Shown here in pieces: positions 11,107-20,710 of a stretch of 64,000 bases of DNA (positions within the stretch are counted from its first letter, which is position 1; the number at the start of each line of letters is the position of its first letter). The position numbers and the translations under genes were made by a program. This DNA comes from an uncultured Verrucomicrobiae bacterium. Lineage in GTDB: Bacteria > Verrucomicrobiota > Verrucomicrobiia > Limisphaerales > AAA164-E04. Location: NCBI GenBank assembly GCA_951813855.1, contig OX638380.1:2300876-2364875 (forward strand). The letters run 5' to 3'. Under the pieces are notes generated by a model, which was not told the DNA's origin, did no database searches, and saw only the letters and a program-made list of their open reading frames with translations.

Positions 11107-12066
11107 ATGGATCTCTTAGCCAACGATTTATCGATCCACGAACAGTTCCATGGACTGGGCGAGTTTCAGAATGCTCTGTCCCGATTCATGATCATGCGCA
11201 ACGAAGCCAAACGCCTCGGTCGGAACGTCTATTGCCATCGGTTGTTCTTGAACACGACGCCCATTCCCAACATGCCGTTGCAACAGGCCATCGGTAATCT
11301 CAAAGGAGACGGCAAGCGAGCGGTCATGAACTGGCTGACGAAGACCGGCCCTTTCTGGGACGAAGCGGAACGCCATGGCGGAGGGGACTGGATAGAATGC
11401 CAAGGCGACATCGTTACCGATACGGCGATCGGCGAAGCGGCTTACAAATCGATCCATGGGGTGGATTGCGGGTTAGTCAGCTTGGCCCCGTCCGAATGGT
11501 GCGACACGCCCATCAAAACGATCTGGAGGCGAGAATCCGAAGGACAAGAGAATCTGACTGCAACCCTCGAAAACTGCTGGTCCGTCGAGTCCCTGAAGCA
11601 AACCCTGCGGCAAAAACAGCCGCCCATCAATACGTGGAAAGATCTCCGAAAAAAAGCCGTAAACCGGTTTGCTCGACTGACGTTTTCGAAGGAATGTTTC
11701 GAACCCCTCACAGGGGTACCTTTCGCCGTGGGCGCTTCCAAGGGCTTTTTAAAATTACTCTGCATTTTGAACCGGTTTGCTCAAGCTTTCGAACCAGACG
11801 GCTCCCGTTCTGCCGAAGGTCACCGCCTCTATCAGAACCATTTCACCGGGGATCGAGCTTTGTTCACCGATTCGTCCGATTCCGAAAAAAACGAATTCGG
11901 CAAGGAATTGACGTTCGCCCATCCGGAAGAGTCGGGACATTCCCTATTCTGTCCTTGGCACGGCAAGGTTTCGCACCAGACGCTTCGGCTTCATTTCTCT
12001 TGGCCGATAAAAGCCGGAGAACCAGCCTATGTCGTATACGCCGGCCCTAAGATCACCAAACGGTGA
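11107..12066 (+). CDS. Third protein of the DUF262/DUF3696 operon
   Basis: 319 residues, function unknown. ATG at 11107 is preceded by GGAG six bases upstream, inside the end of the ATPase gene, which decides the start over a TTG at 11101. No signal peptide or membrane helix. The N-terminal two-fifths (NDLSIHEQF, RNVYCHR, MNWLTKTGPFWDEA, DIVTDTAIGEAA, GLVSLAPSEW) look like a conserved globular family that I recall seeing only in such operons. The C-terminal half ends HSLFCPWHGKV and WPIKAGEPAYVVYAG. It could be the effector or specificity subunit. I recall a three-gene anti-phage system of similar composition (Menshen) but cannot verify it here. Confidence 0.75.
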   Translation: MDLLANDLSIHEQFHGLGEFQNALSRFMIMRNEAKRLGRNVYCHRLFLNTTPIPNMPLQQAIGNLKGDGKRAVMNWLTKTGPFWDEAERHGGGDWIECQGDIVTDTAIGEAAYKSIHGVDCGLVSLAPSEWCDTPIKTIWRRESEGQENLTATLENCWSVESLKQTLRQKQPPINTWKDLRKKAVNRFARLTFSKECFEPLTGVPFAVGASKGFLKLLCILNRFAQAFEPDGSRSAEGHRLYQNHFTGDRALFTDSSDSEKNEFGKELTFAHPEESGHSLFCPWHGKVSHQTLRLHFSWPIKAGEPAYVVYAGPKITKR

Positions 12067-12808
12067 TTTGACATCGATCGATCGCCGACGGCACCCTGTC
12101 CTGCTCCCCAGCGGCTGAATTATTCTGATGACGAAACGATCGCTTAAAGCCATGGCGGATCGGGACCGCATCATCGCCGGGGACGCCGGCATGCCTCCCG
12201 AAATCGCCGCTCGGCAATTTGGATTCCCGATCTCGGAACCAGGAATCCCGACAGGGAAAAACCAATACGCATCCCCGCCGATCCGAAATCATTCGAAGCG
12301 AACTCGGACACCGTCGAACCGTAGCCGTCCGGAAATATCTCGACGGAAATTGCTGTCCGGGGATCGTCGATATCGTCACGGCCCGCGTGATCTTTCTGCG
12401 GCTGGTTCTGACGATTGGACCGCCCCGAACGCCAGTCGGAAATATCCAACAAGCGAACCCGCCGAGGCCCGTTGTGTCGCCGCCGATTCGCCCGATACGC
12501 TCCCCTTCACCGAATCCGGAACCATCCCGGCACAACTTCAAAGTCCGTTTTTCGAGAAAAACAAACGGCGACGAAAAGCAAACCGCGACGCTGCCGATCA
12601 CGACTTTTCAACCTGCCTTGCGCTTCCAAATCATCCGTACCTCGCCCCACGATTCCCAAAACGAATGCTCCGGCGTTTGACCTGTCTGAAACGCAATTCC
12701 GCTCCGGCATGTCAAATATACCGACGCCCTACCACGCCAATCGAGTCTTTCAAATTATCTTGCTTCAATTCATTGAACATCGGTAAAGAGTCTCTTGTTT
12801 GTTAATAT
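12067..12808. other. Intergenic, no gene supported
   Basis: About 740 bp between the putative defence operon and the topoisomerase. Long frames are open on both strands, but their translations are rich in R, S and P, unlike any family, and they overlap each other. They look like artefacts of GC-rich non-coding or decayed DNA. The last 80 bp become AT-rich (TTTGTTAATATATGAG), a plausible promoter/leader for the topoisomerase. Confidence 0.6.
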
Positions 12809-15658
12809 ATGAGTAAATCGCTGGTCATCGCCGAAAAGCCGTCTGTCGCCGCCGATCTGGCCCGGGCATTGGGAAATTGCGAGCAGCACAAGGACTATTT
12901 CGAAAGTGACCAATACGTCATTTCTTCGGCAGTAGGCCATCTGCTGGAAATGAACGTTCCCAAGGATCAGGAAGCGAAAGGCAACAAATGGAGTTTGAGC
13001 AACCTGCCCGTCCTTCCCACCCATTTCGAGCTAAACGAAATCCCCAAAACCAGCGGCAGGCTCAAGCAACTCAGACAACTCATCAAGCGAAAGGACGTCG
13101 GCGTCGTCATCAACGCCTGCGACGCCGGACGGGAGGGCGAATTGATTTTCCGCAATATCGTCGCGTACACCAAATGCAAAAAAACCGTCCTCCGGCTCTG
13201 GTTGCAGTCCATGACTCAAACCGCCATCCGGGAAGGATTCACCAAATTGCGCTCGCAGGAAGAGCTGCAACCGCTCACGAACGCAGCGATCTGCCGTTCC
13301 GAATCCGATTGGATCGTCGGGATCAACGGCACTCGCGCGATGACCGCCTTCAACTCGAAATCCGGCGGCTTCAATAAAACCACCGTCGGCCGGGTGCAAA
13401 CTCCCACCCTGACTCTGATCGTCAATCGAGAGAAAACCATTCGGGCTTTTCAGCCCCAGAAATATTGGGAAATTATCGCGACCTTCAATGCCGAAGCCGG
13501 AAAATACGAGGGACGATGGTTCGACGAAAAATTCGACAACAAAAGCAAGAAAGAGAACAACCTGTTGCGCCCCGAACGGCTTTGGGATCACGACCGGGCG
13601 CTCCAAGTGGTTCGCGACTGCGAGAATCTAACCGGCGTCGCCAGCGAGAAAAGCAAAACCAGTTTCAATTCGCCACCTGCCCTCTACGACCTCACGACTC
13701 TCCAGAGAGAGGCCAACACCCGCTTCGGCTTTCGGGCCGCGCAAACGTTGCAAATCGCACAAAGCCTTTACGAACGCCATAAGCTCACCACCTATCCCCG
13801 AACGGATTCCCACGCTCTGCCCGAAGATTATCCGGGAACCGTCCGGAAAGTTCTGCAATCACTGGGCCGATCGGAATACCAAAAATTCTCCCAGATAATT
13901 TTGGATCGAAACTGGATCAAGCCCAACAAGCGGATCTTCAACAACTCCAAGATTTCCGATCACTTCGCCATCGTTCCGACCGAAGCGACCACCTCGACCG
14001 GTCACTTGAGTTCAGCCGAGCGACAAGTTTACGACCAAATCATGCGCCGGTTCCTCAGCGTGTTCTATCCGCCGGCCGAATTCCAAACCACTACGCGCAT
14101 CACTCGAGTACAAGATCATCGATTCCGAACCGAAGGCAAAGTGCTGGTGTTTCCAGGCTGGCTGGAAGTTACCGGCAGGGATCTTACCAAAAAGGATAAA
14201 CCCGACCTGGTCGCTATCAAAGCCCCCGAGGAAGAAGTGCAAACCAATCCGGTTGCAGCCAAGGAAAACGAAACCAAACCCCCTGCTCGATTCAGCGAAG
14301 CGACCTTACTCGGAACCATGGAGGGCGCCGGGAAACTCGTGGATGACGACGAACTACGCGCCGCCGTAAAAAACAAGGGTCTGGGCACACCTGCCACGAG
14401 AGCTTCCATCATCGAAGGATTGTTCAAAGAGAAATACATCATTCGGGAAAACCGTGAAATTCAGCCCACCCCCAAAGCCTTTTCCCTGATCGATTTACTC
14501 AACGGCTTGAAAATCCCCGAACTCTGCTCCCCCGAACTCACCGGTGAATGGGAATACAAACTCAATCAAATCCAAGAAGGAAACCTGAAGCCTGATGAGT
14601 TCATGCAACACATCAAGGATATGACCCAAGACATCATCAATAAAACCCGAGACCACGAAAACCACACGATACCGGGCGATTACGTCACTCTCAAGACCCC
14701 CTGCCCCAAATGCCAAACCGGAGTTGTTGTCGAGCAATACCAGGATTTCGCGTGCCAATCCCAATCCTGCGATTTTTCCTTACGGAAAACCATGGGCAAC
14801 CGAAGATTCGAAATCGAGGAAGTCGAAAAACTGTTGAGCGAGAAAAAAATCGGTCCTTTGCCCGGATTTCGCAGCCGGCTCGGCAAATCGTTCGATGCCA
14901 TGATCAAAATCACACCCGATTTCGAAGTGAAATTCGATTTCGACAGTCAGATTGAAACGGAAGAAATCTCGACCGAGGACATTCGAAACAGTCCCTCGAT
15001 AGGCCAGTGCCCCCAATGCCAGTCTTCCGTCTTGAATCTGGACAAACACTACGCCTGCTTAAATTCAGTCATTAAAGACCGTTCCTGCAATTTCCGTTTC
15101 TCCAAAATCATCCTGAAACAGGAAGTCGACCTCGCTCAAGCCGGTAAGATTCTCACCGGCGGCAAAACCGACCTCCTGAACCGATTCGTTTCCAAAAGAA
15201 CCGGAAAACCGTTCGAAGCTTATCTGGTTCTGGATCGAGGAACCGGCAAAGTAAATTTCGAGTTCCCGCCCCGGAAAGGGAAAAAAGACAACGGCAAACC
15301 CCAAGTAAAAATCGATTTCACCAAACTGACCCAACCCCTCGGCAAATGCCCGCTGTGCAAGCGCAACGTGTTCGATACGGAACTCGGCTATCTTTGCGAA
15401 CATTCCCAGAACGACGACAATCCCTGCAAATTTCAAGTCGCCAAAGTCATCCTCCAACGGACTATCGAACCCAATCATGTCCGCACGCTGTTGACCGACG
15501 GCAAAACCGAATTGATCGACCAATTCGTCTCCCAACGTTCCGGGAAACCCTTCAAAGCCTTTCTCGTCTCCAAACGAAGCGGCAAAGTAGGATTTGAATT
15601 TCCTCCCAGGGAGACCAAGAAAAAAACCACGCCCAAACGGAGCCGGAAGAACTCCTGA
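12809..15658 (+). CDS. topB: Type IA DNA topoisomerase (TopB-like) with repeat-rich tail
   Basis: 949 residues. The N-terminal TOPRIM domain has SLVIAEKPSVA and ACDAGREGELIFR (DxDxE-type acidic cluster), followed by VGRVQTPTL and the active-site tyrosine Y329 in LTTYPRTDS. It relaxes negatively supercoiled or decatenates DNA by single-strand passage. The tail from about residue 630 has three units: a Cys4-like ribbon (CPKCQ..ACQSQSC, CPQCQ..., CPLCKR...), then a repeat with a 'LLTDGKTELIDQFVSQRSGK' consensus and FEFPPR. Such C-terminal repeats are known from TopB-like proteins of plasmids and other mobile DNA as well as chromosomes. A Xer recombinase gene follows after 7 bp, suggesting co-expression. 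Confidence 0.93.
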   Translation: MSKSLVIAEKPSVAADLARALGNCEQHKDYFESDQYVISSAVGHLLEMNVPKDQEAKGNKWSLSNLPVLPTHFELNEIPKTSGRLKQLRQLIKRKDVGVVINACDAGREGELIFRNIVAYTKCKKTVLRLWLQSMTQTAIREGFTKLRSQEELQPLTNAAICRSESDWIVGINGTRAMTAFNSKSGGFNKTTVGRVQTPTLTLIVNREKTIRAFQPQKYWEIIATFNAEAGKYEGRWFDEKFDNKSKKENNLLRPERLWDHDRALQVVRDCENLTGVASEKSKTSFNSPPALYDLTTLQREANTRFGFRAAQTLQIAQSLYERHKLTTYPRTDSHALPEDYPGTVRKVLQSLGRSEYQKFSQIILDRNWIKPNKRIFNNSKISDHFAIVPTEATTSTGHLSSAERQVYDQIMRRFLSVFYPPAEFQTTTRITRVQDHRFRTEGKVLVFPGWLEVTGRDLTKKDKPDLVAIKAPEEEVQTNPVAAKENETKPPARFSEATLLGTMEGAGKLVDDDELRAAVKNKGLGTPATRASIIEGLFKEKYIIRENREIQPTPKAFSLIDLLNGLKIPELCSPELTGEWEYKLNQIQEGNLKPDEFMQHIKDMTQDIINKTRDHENHTIPGDYVTLKTPCPKCQTGVVVEQYQDFACQSQSCDFSLRKTMGNRRFEIEEVEKLLSEKKIGPLPGFRSRLGKSFDAMIKITPDFEVKFDFDSQIETEEISTEDIRNSPSIGQCPQCQSSVLNLDKHYACLNSVIKDRSCNFRFSKIILKQEVDLAQAGKILTGGKTDLLNRFVSKRTGKPFEAYLVLDRGTGKVNFEFPPRKGKKDNGKPQVKIDFTKLTQPLGKCPLCKRNVFDTELGYLCEHSQNDDNPCKFQVAKVILQRTIEPNHVRTLLTDGKTELIDQFVSQRSGKPFKAFLVSKRSGKVGFEFPPRETKKKTTPKRSRKNS

Positions 15659-15665
15659 AGTTTCC

Positions 15666-16598
15666 ATGGACGCCGTAGCCGAGCAGGATACGAGAGTCGG
15701 CGACTTTCTGCGGCAACTGGAAACCGAACGAAACGCCTCGCCGCACACGCTGCGGAACTACCGCCATACCCTTAAGGAATTCGCCGACTGGCACCAAAAG
15801 GAACTACAGGCACCACCACCTTGGCTCAGTCTCCAACGACACCATTTCCGCGCTTACCTGCGTTATCTGAGCCGCAACAAACTCAGTCGTTCCGCGATCC
15901 AACTGCGCTTTTCCGCCTTGCGCACCTTCTACCGCTATCTGATCAAAACGGGAGAATTGACCGAGCTGCCCATCAAGCAAATCTCTCTTCCTCCGACCAA
16001 AAAACGCCTTCCCCGGTTCCTGACTGCCGAGCAAATGAACGACCTGCTCATGGCTCCGCTCAAGGAAATGCGTGCCAACAAGAACGCCGACCAAGGCCCC
16101 CTGATCCGGGACGCCGCGATTCTCGAAACGTTTTATTCCTGCGGCATCCGCATCAGCGAACTCTGCGACCTCAAAGTCGAGGATATCGACTGGGATCAAC
16201 AACTGGTTCGAGTCATGGGCAAGGGCAGAAAGGAACGGCAACTTCCGATCGGAACCCCAGCTTTGGAATCGATCCGTTACTACTGGAAGGTGAGCTATCA
16301 TTTGCAAATCCCGGATTCTCCCGTTTTTTTGTCCAATCATGACAAGCGGAAACCGATGTATCCTCGCCTGATCCAATTGCGCTTGAAAAAATACCTGGCG
16401 CAGGCCGGGATCGATCCGGAAATGACTCCCCATAAATTGCGGCACAGTTTCGCGACCCACCTGCTGAATGCCGGAGCTGACCTACGGAGCGTTCAGGAAC
16501 TGCTGGGACACGCCAATCTGGTGACCACTCAGATCTACACCCACTTATCCACCGACAAACTGAACGCGGCCTACAAAAAATCCCACCCCCGGGCCTAG
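15666..16598 (+). CDS. Tyrosine recombinase XerC/XerD
   Basis: 310 residues, ATG 15666 chosen because the N-terminal SAM-like domain begins here (RVGDFLRQLETERNASPHTL). All catalytic residues are visible: R in SCGIRISEL, K in GKGRKERQLP, H-x-x-R in HKLRHSFATHLL, H in LLGHANLVTTQ and the nucleophile Y in IYTHL. The length is right for chromosome-dimer-resolving XerC/XerD. No second xer gene is seen, and XerC versus XerD cannot be separated without a tree. It lies 7 bp behind topB and may be its operon partner. It could alternatively serve an integrated element. Confidence 0.92.
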   Translation: MDAVAEQDTRVGDFLRQLETERNASPHTLRNYRHTLKEFADWHQKELQAPPPWLSLQRHHFRAYLRYLSRNKLSRSAIQLRFSALRTFYRYLIKTGELTELPIKQISLPPTKKRLPRFLTAEQMNDLLMAPLKEMRANKNADQGPLIRDAAILETFYSCGIRISELCDLKVEDIDWDQQLVRVMGKGRKERQLPIGTPALESIRYYWKVSYHLQIPDSPVFLSNHDKRKPMYPRLIQLRLKKYLAQAGIDPEMTPHKLRHSFATHLLNAGADLRSVQELLGHANLVTTQIYTHLSTDKLNAAYKKSHPRA

Positions 16599-16817
16599 CG
16601 GTCAGAATTCGAACTACCATGCTGGACGAACCTCCGCCCCCGAAACTCCGGTTTTTCGTCAATCGACGAAAGAGTCCAATCCAATGATCCCGCCAGCGGA
16701 AATTCCGCCGTAGCGGTATGCCCTCTTTTCCGGAACGGGATTCTCCGCTACCGTGACAGTTAAACAATCGTCCGAGAAATCGACCCAGATCCCGAAGACG
16801 AATTGACTACCATCCCG

Positions 16818-16848
16818 CTGTACCATTTTGGGGCTTGGTAGGAGTAGA
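16818..16848 (+). repeat. 31-bp dispersed repeat with hairpin (copy 1)
   Basis: Sequence beginning CTGTACCATTTTGGGGC and ending AGTAGA. It matches 31240-31270 at 30 of 31 positions. TACCA (16821-16825) and TGGTA (16836-16840) form a short stem. It lies in the structured leader before the IS110 transposase. It could be an IS end or a small interspersed palindrome. Confidence 0.8.
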
Positions 16849-16860
16849 TCTGCCGCCCAG

Positions 16861-17120
16861 TTCCTCCCCCCGCGGAGGGTCGGGGAGGAAAAACTGTCGA
16901 ATCGAATTGATTCGTGATACTCACGACTTTTCGTTCGAAACGAACGAAATCGGGCCGCAAATCGAGAGTTACCTTACGCCCCCTGTGCCTTTGAGCACCT
17001 GGGGGTACTTGTGCCTCGATTTGTTGGCACGATCAATGCCCAGTAGAAAGTTTGCGTCTTGGAACGCCAGTACCGGTATTGGCAATCGTCGTGGCAGCTC
17101 AGCACTGACAGCAACCAAAT
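16861..17120 (+). ncRNA. Candidate IS110 bridge-RNA / structured leader
   Basis: Non-coding stretch immediately before the IS110 transposase, unusually rich in hairpins: TTCCTCCCC/GGGGAGGAA (16861-16890), TTTCGTTCG-aaa-CGAACGAAA (16929-16949), CCCCC.GTGC/GCAC..GGGGG (about 16980-17006) and TGTGCC/GGCAC (about 17010-17030). In IS110-group elements the segment between the left end and the recombinase gene encodes the bridge RNA, whose loops pair with target and donor DNA. Position and structure fit, but loop complementarity to the insertion site cannot be tested here. Transcript boundaries are unknown. Confidence 0.4.
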
Positions 17121-17121
17121 T

Positions 17122-18421
17122 ATGGATCCCTATCACTACACCGTAGGAATCGACTGGGGATCGACGAACCATCAGATTTCCCTCATTGATGCCCAGAACA
17201 AATTATGCGGCGAACGATCCTTTCCGCATGGCGGCCAGGGCCTGCGTGATTCAACCCAATGGATCAAAACTGTCACGAACGCCGCGCCACACCAGATCGG
17301 GATCGCCATCGAGGTGCCTCACGGCCCGGTCGTGGAAACCATGATGGAATCCGAATTCCAAGTCTACGCCATCAACCCTAAGCAACTGGATCGCTTCCGG
17401 GATCGTTTTTCTCCAGCCGGTGCCAAGGACGACCGCCGGGACGCTCGAGTGCTGGGAGATGCCCTCAGGACGGACCCTCAGGCTTTGCACCAACTCAATC
17501 CCACCAGCCCTCAGATCGTCGTGCTTCGTGATTTATCGAGAACGGCCGAAGATCTCACCTTCCCGAAAACGCAGTTCACCAATAAGATCAAACAGCATCT
17601 CTGGCGCTATTTCCCCCCAGTTTCTGGAATTGGAGCCGGATTTGTCCCAGCCCTGGATCCGCGAACTCTGGAATCGCATTCCCACTCCCGAAAAAACCAA
17701 ACGAATCCGCATCGGCACCGTAGCCAAACTGCTCGCCCAGCATAAAATCAGGAAAATCTCCGCCGAGCAAATCCTCAAGATACTGCGTCAACCGGCGGCG
17801 ACCGTCGCCGAGGGTACCGTCGAGGGGGCCATGGGGGCGATCAAAACCGCCTTCAAACAACTGGCCGTGACCATGGAAGAACTCAATGCCACTCTGTTGC
17901 AGCTGGACGAGACGACCGAGAAACTGGCGGCTTCCCTGCAAGCCAACGATCAAGCCAGCTCCCTCAGGGAGGGAGTGCCGGCAACGGACCCGACTCCGGC
18001 TCTCCATCAGGATATCGCCATTCTCAGATCAATTCCGGGGGTTGGTCGAATCGTGCTTGGCATCCTGTTGGCCGAAGCTTTTCATCGGTTCGAAAAACGC
18101 GATCGAGCGGCCCTGCGCTGCCTCACCGGAATCGCTCCCGTGACCCGACGCTCCGGAAAACAACATTTCGTGGTTCGACGAGTGGCGACTCTCCCCCGAC
18201 TACGGGATGCTAGGTATCACTGGGCCAGAGTGGCCGTCCAAAGAGACCCTCTTAGCAAACGCAAGTATGCCACGCTTCGCCAACGGGGACATCAACATGC
18301 TCGAGCCTTGAGAAGCGTCGCTGATCGGCTCATCTCCGTCGCTTGTGCCATGCTGCAACACGGTTCCCTCTACGATCCTTCTCGGGAACAGGCAACCGCC
18401 TCCAACCGATCGAATGGCTAA
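17122..18421 (+). pseudogene. IS110-family transposase, one frameshift
   Basis: Two overlapping frames make one IS110 recombinase of about 430 residues. The N-terminal RuvC-like DEDD part has GIDWGSTNHQIS, AIEVPHGPV and AKDDRRDARVLGDAL. The C-terminal Transposase_20 part has SIPGVGRIVLGILLAEAF and CLTGIAPVTRRSGK with the family's nucleophile serine. The frame breaks in a run of six C at 17613-17618. Five C would restore ...RYFPQFLELEPD.... This is either a real inactivating insertion, a sequencing error, or (less likely) programmed slippage. No inverted repeats are expected for this family. Confidence 0.88.
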
Positions 18422-18797
18422 TACCAACCGATTCCGGATCTCATCATCCAATCAATCTCGGCTCACGATGGGCCTCGGCAATAACCCAAGCTAACGGCAT
18501 TCGATGGAACGGGCTGTCAGCACATGCAGCATACCAGCCAATCCGCGATAGCAATCGCCTGATATCAGCTCTATCCGAAAATCTGAAAATCGGGCTGAAA
18601 AACCCCTTGAAAGTGGTAGAAAGTCCCCCTCCGAAAGGGTGAACCTCAATCCCAAGAACCTCCCCAAACGAGTCTCTCCCACTTGATTGATGAAAGCTCC
18701 CCCAGAAAAACCTGTTGCCGTCTCCCTGTAAACTTCGTATTTAACCGTTTATTGCGACGTCAAAACTGTCACCTTGATTGTCGCTCAATAAACCTAA
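18422..18797. other. No gene recognised; probably IS110 flank
   Basis: About 375 bp between the IS110 transposase and a second IS110 remnant. I see no credible coding region. It likely holds the right end of the first element and the degraded start of the second. Confidence 0.5.
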
Positions 18798-19480
18798 ATG
18801 AACGTGCGGCTCGATTCGGTGATCAGCAACATTATGGGCAGAAGCGAACTGACGATCCTGGATACGATCGTCGAGGGCGATCGGGAACCCGCGGCATCTG
18901 GCGACGTTGCGGAATCACCGCATCAAGGCTTCGGAGGGTCGGGTGGCTGCGAGTCTGGAAGGGACATGCCGCAGGGAGCATCTGATGACCCTCAAGGAAG
19001 GTCTGAAGCACTGCGATTTCATCGATCGTCGGATCGGGATCCTGGAGCGGACCATTCAAGCCGAGCTGAAAGCGCTGGCGAAAACCTCAGACGAGAAATC
19101 GGCGTCGACCTCGGATTCCCCTGCGGGAACTTCGTATTCGGCCCCGAACTCTATCCTCGGCGCCGAGGACTTCGACGGAATTCTCTAACGGGGCGCGCAT
19201 GGCTGGCTCAAGATCTTCTTGGGCGTGGGTTTGACGGCGATTCCGACCATCGGGGTAGAGACGACACTTCTGGTCGCCACCGAATTCGGTCCCGATTTGA
19301 CCTCTTCCTTCCTGATGCGAGAACATTTCTGTTCTTGCTGGGGCTGGCGCCGGGAAAATACATCAACGGGGATCGACAGTTGCGTTCCAAGGGAAGAACT
19401 CCGGTCAATCGGATGGGCCAGGCCCTGAATCATAGACCTTGCCTACGTGGCACTGCCACCGGCGGTGCCGTAGTGGACAT
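18798..19480 (+). pseudogene. Shredded IS110-family transposase remnant
   Basis: Blocks in different frames match the middle and end of another IS110-type recombinase: VISNIMGRSELTILDTIVEG, then RNHRIKASEGRVAASLEGT and REHLMTLKEGLKHCDFIDRR, then VGLTAIPTIGVETTLLVATE with FGPDLTSSF, REHFC, and LLGLAPGKYINGD followed by PVNRMGQAL. The N-terminal DEDD half is missing and several frameshifts are needed. It is a different subgroup from the 17122 copy (the VGLTAIPTIGVET type of C-terminus), so this is not a simple duplication. Confidence 0.8.
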
Positions 19481-19776
19481 CGTTTTGAGAGCGCCCGGCT
19501 CGTCTTCTCACGCTGGCAGATCCAATGCAAAAACACTACCCGATTATCACTTGACGACATCGCCAAGGTTTGATAGATTACCCTCGTATCCAGTGAACCG
19601 ATGATGCTTTCGATCCGGACATATGTTCTCACCAATGGAGGTGCTCCAACCTCTCTCTGTGGCAGCACTCCACTAATCATAGGAAGAGCGGAGCTCGACC
19701 GGAATAAGGGGGGAATATAGCACAATAGCCCCGGCGATCGAATTTGTTATGATCCCATTCGCTAGCTTTAGAAATC

Positions 19777-20574
19777 ATGAAGATTTACAGATCTGGATTC
19801 ACCTTGGTGGAGATGTTGGTGACGATTGCCGTGATTGCCATCCTGGCGGCGCTTCTTTTCCCCGCTCTAAATTATGCCAAGCGCAAGGGAAAAAGCATCC
19901 TCTGCATCTCCAACTACCGACAGTTCGGTTTAGCCTTTGAGATGTACGCTACGGACCATTCGGGTCTCGTACTGCCCAATCAAGACGGTCGAGAAATGCC
20001 CAATGGGGAACGGATACCGCTGGGCCTCACTTGGGTGCAAGGCTGGTTGGGACACCCGGGACATTCCGATGTAACCAACACCGCTTTCCTCAAGGAGAGC
20101 CTGTTGGCTCCCTATGTCAATGACGTGAAACTGTGGCGCTGTCCCTCGCAGCCCCTGGCAAAACTGGAATTCGATGATGATGTCATCCGTGAGGGCAGAA
20201 GCAGAACCATTTCCCTCAATTGCTTCATGGGCTACGATGGTTTGGGCACCTATGCCGCGAAAACCTACCTCTATATTTCGGAGATCCGGGAGCCATCCAA
20301 GCGCTTTACCTTCGCTGAAGAACGAGTGGAAACTATTAACGATGCCTCCTTCGGAATGCAGTGGGCCTTCTCTCCTGACAATCCCTTGACTTGGAAGCTG
20401 AGGGACAAACCCACTGACATTCATGCCGGAGGGGCGCATTTCGCCTTCGCCGACGGACACGTGGAACAGAAGCGATGGGAGGATTCTCGCACCCAAGATC
20501 CGCCTAGGGATAATGTTCAGATGCCAAACAACCTGAATATTCTCTGGATGCAAAAGCATGCCACCTCTCGATAA
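19777..20574 (+). CDS. H-X9-DG pseudopilin
   Basis: 265 residues. Short leader cleaved at G7|FTLVEML (E at +5), helix TIAVIAILAALLFPALNYAK, SILCISNYRQFGLAFEMYATD, and H-X9-DG (H AGGAHFAFA DG). It is separate from the cluster at 1.6-5.9 kb and lies upstream of gtrA and a glycosyltransferase gene. Base composition is less GC-rich than in the first cluster. Confidence 0.92.
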   Translation: MKIYRSGFTLVEMLVTIAVIAILAALLFPALNYAKRKGKSILCISNYRQFGLAFEMYATDHSGLVLPNQDGREMPNGERIPLGLTWVQGWLGHPGHSDVTNTAFLKESLLAPYVNDVKLWRCPSQPLAKLEFDDDVIREGRSRTISLNCFMGYDGLGTYAAKTYLYISEIREPSKRFTFAEERVETINDASFGMQWAFSPDNPLTWKLRDKPTDIHAGGAHFAFADGHVEQKRWEDSRTQDPPRDNVQMPNNLNILWMQKHATSR

Positions 20575-20710
20575 GAGATTATCCTCGATTAATCTAAAGT
20601 TCTAACTTGATTTCGCAATCCCCAGTTCCATTCCCAACTACGACAGCACCGTCCCCTCCGCAGCCCGTCCGGAGGAAGGTGACAGTGGGACCCAATAAGG
20701 AGTACGAGGA

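Noticed and set aside
12128..12805. Possible 225-residue gene before the topoisomerase.
   Set aside because: The R/S/P-rich translation has no family resemblance, an opposite-strand frame is equally open, and no ribosome-binding site is seen.
17613..17618. Programmed frameshifting in the IS110 transposase.
   Set aside because: IS110 recombinases are normally one frame, and no slippery A-run or downstream stimulator of the usual kind is present. Indel or error is more likely.
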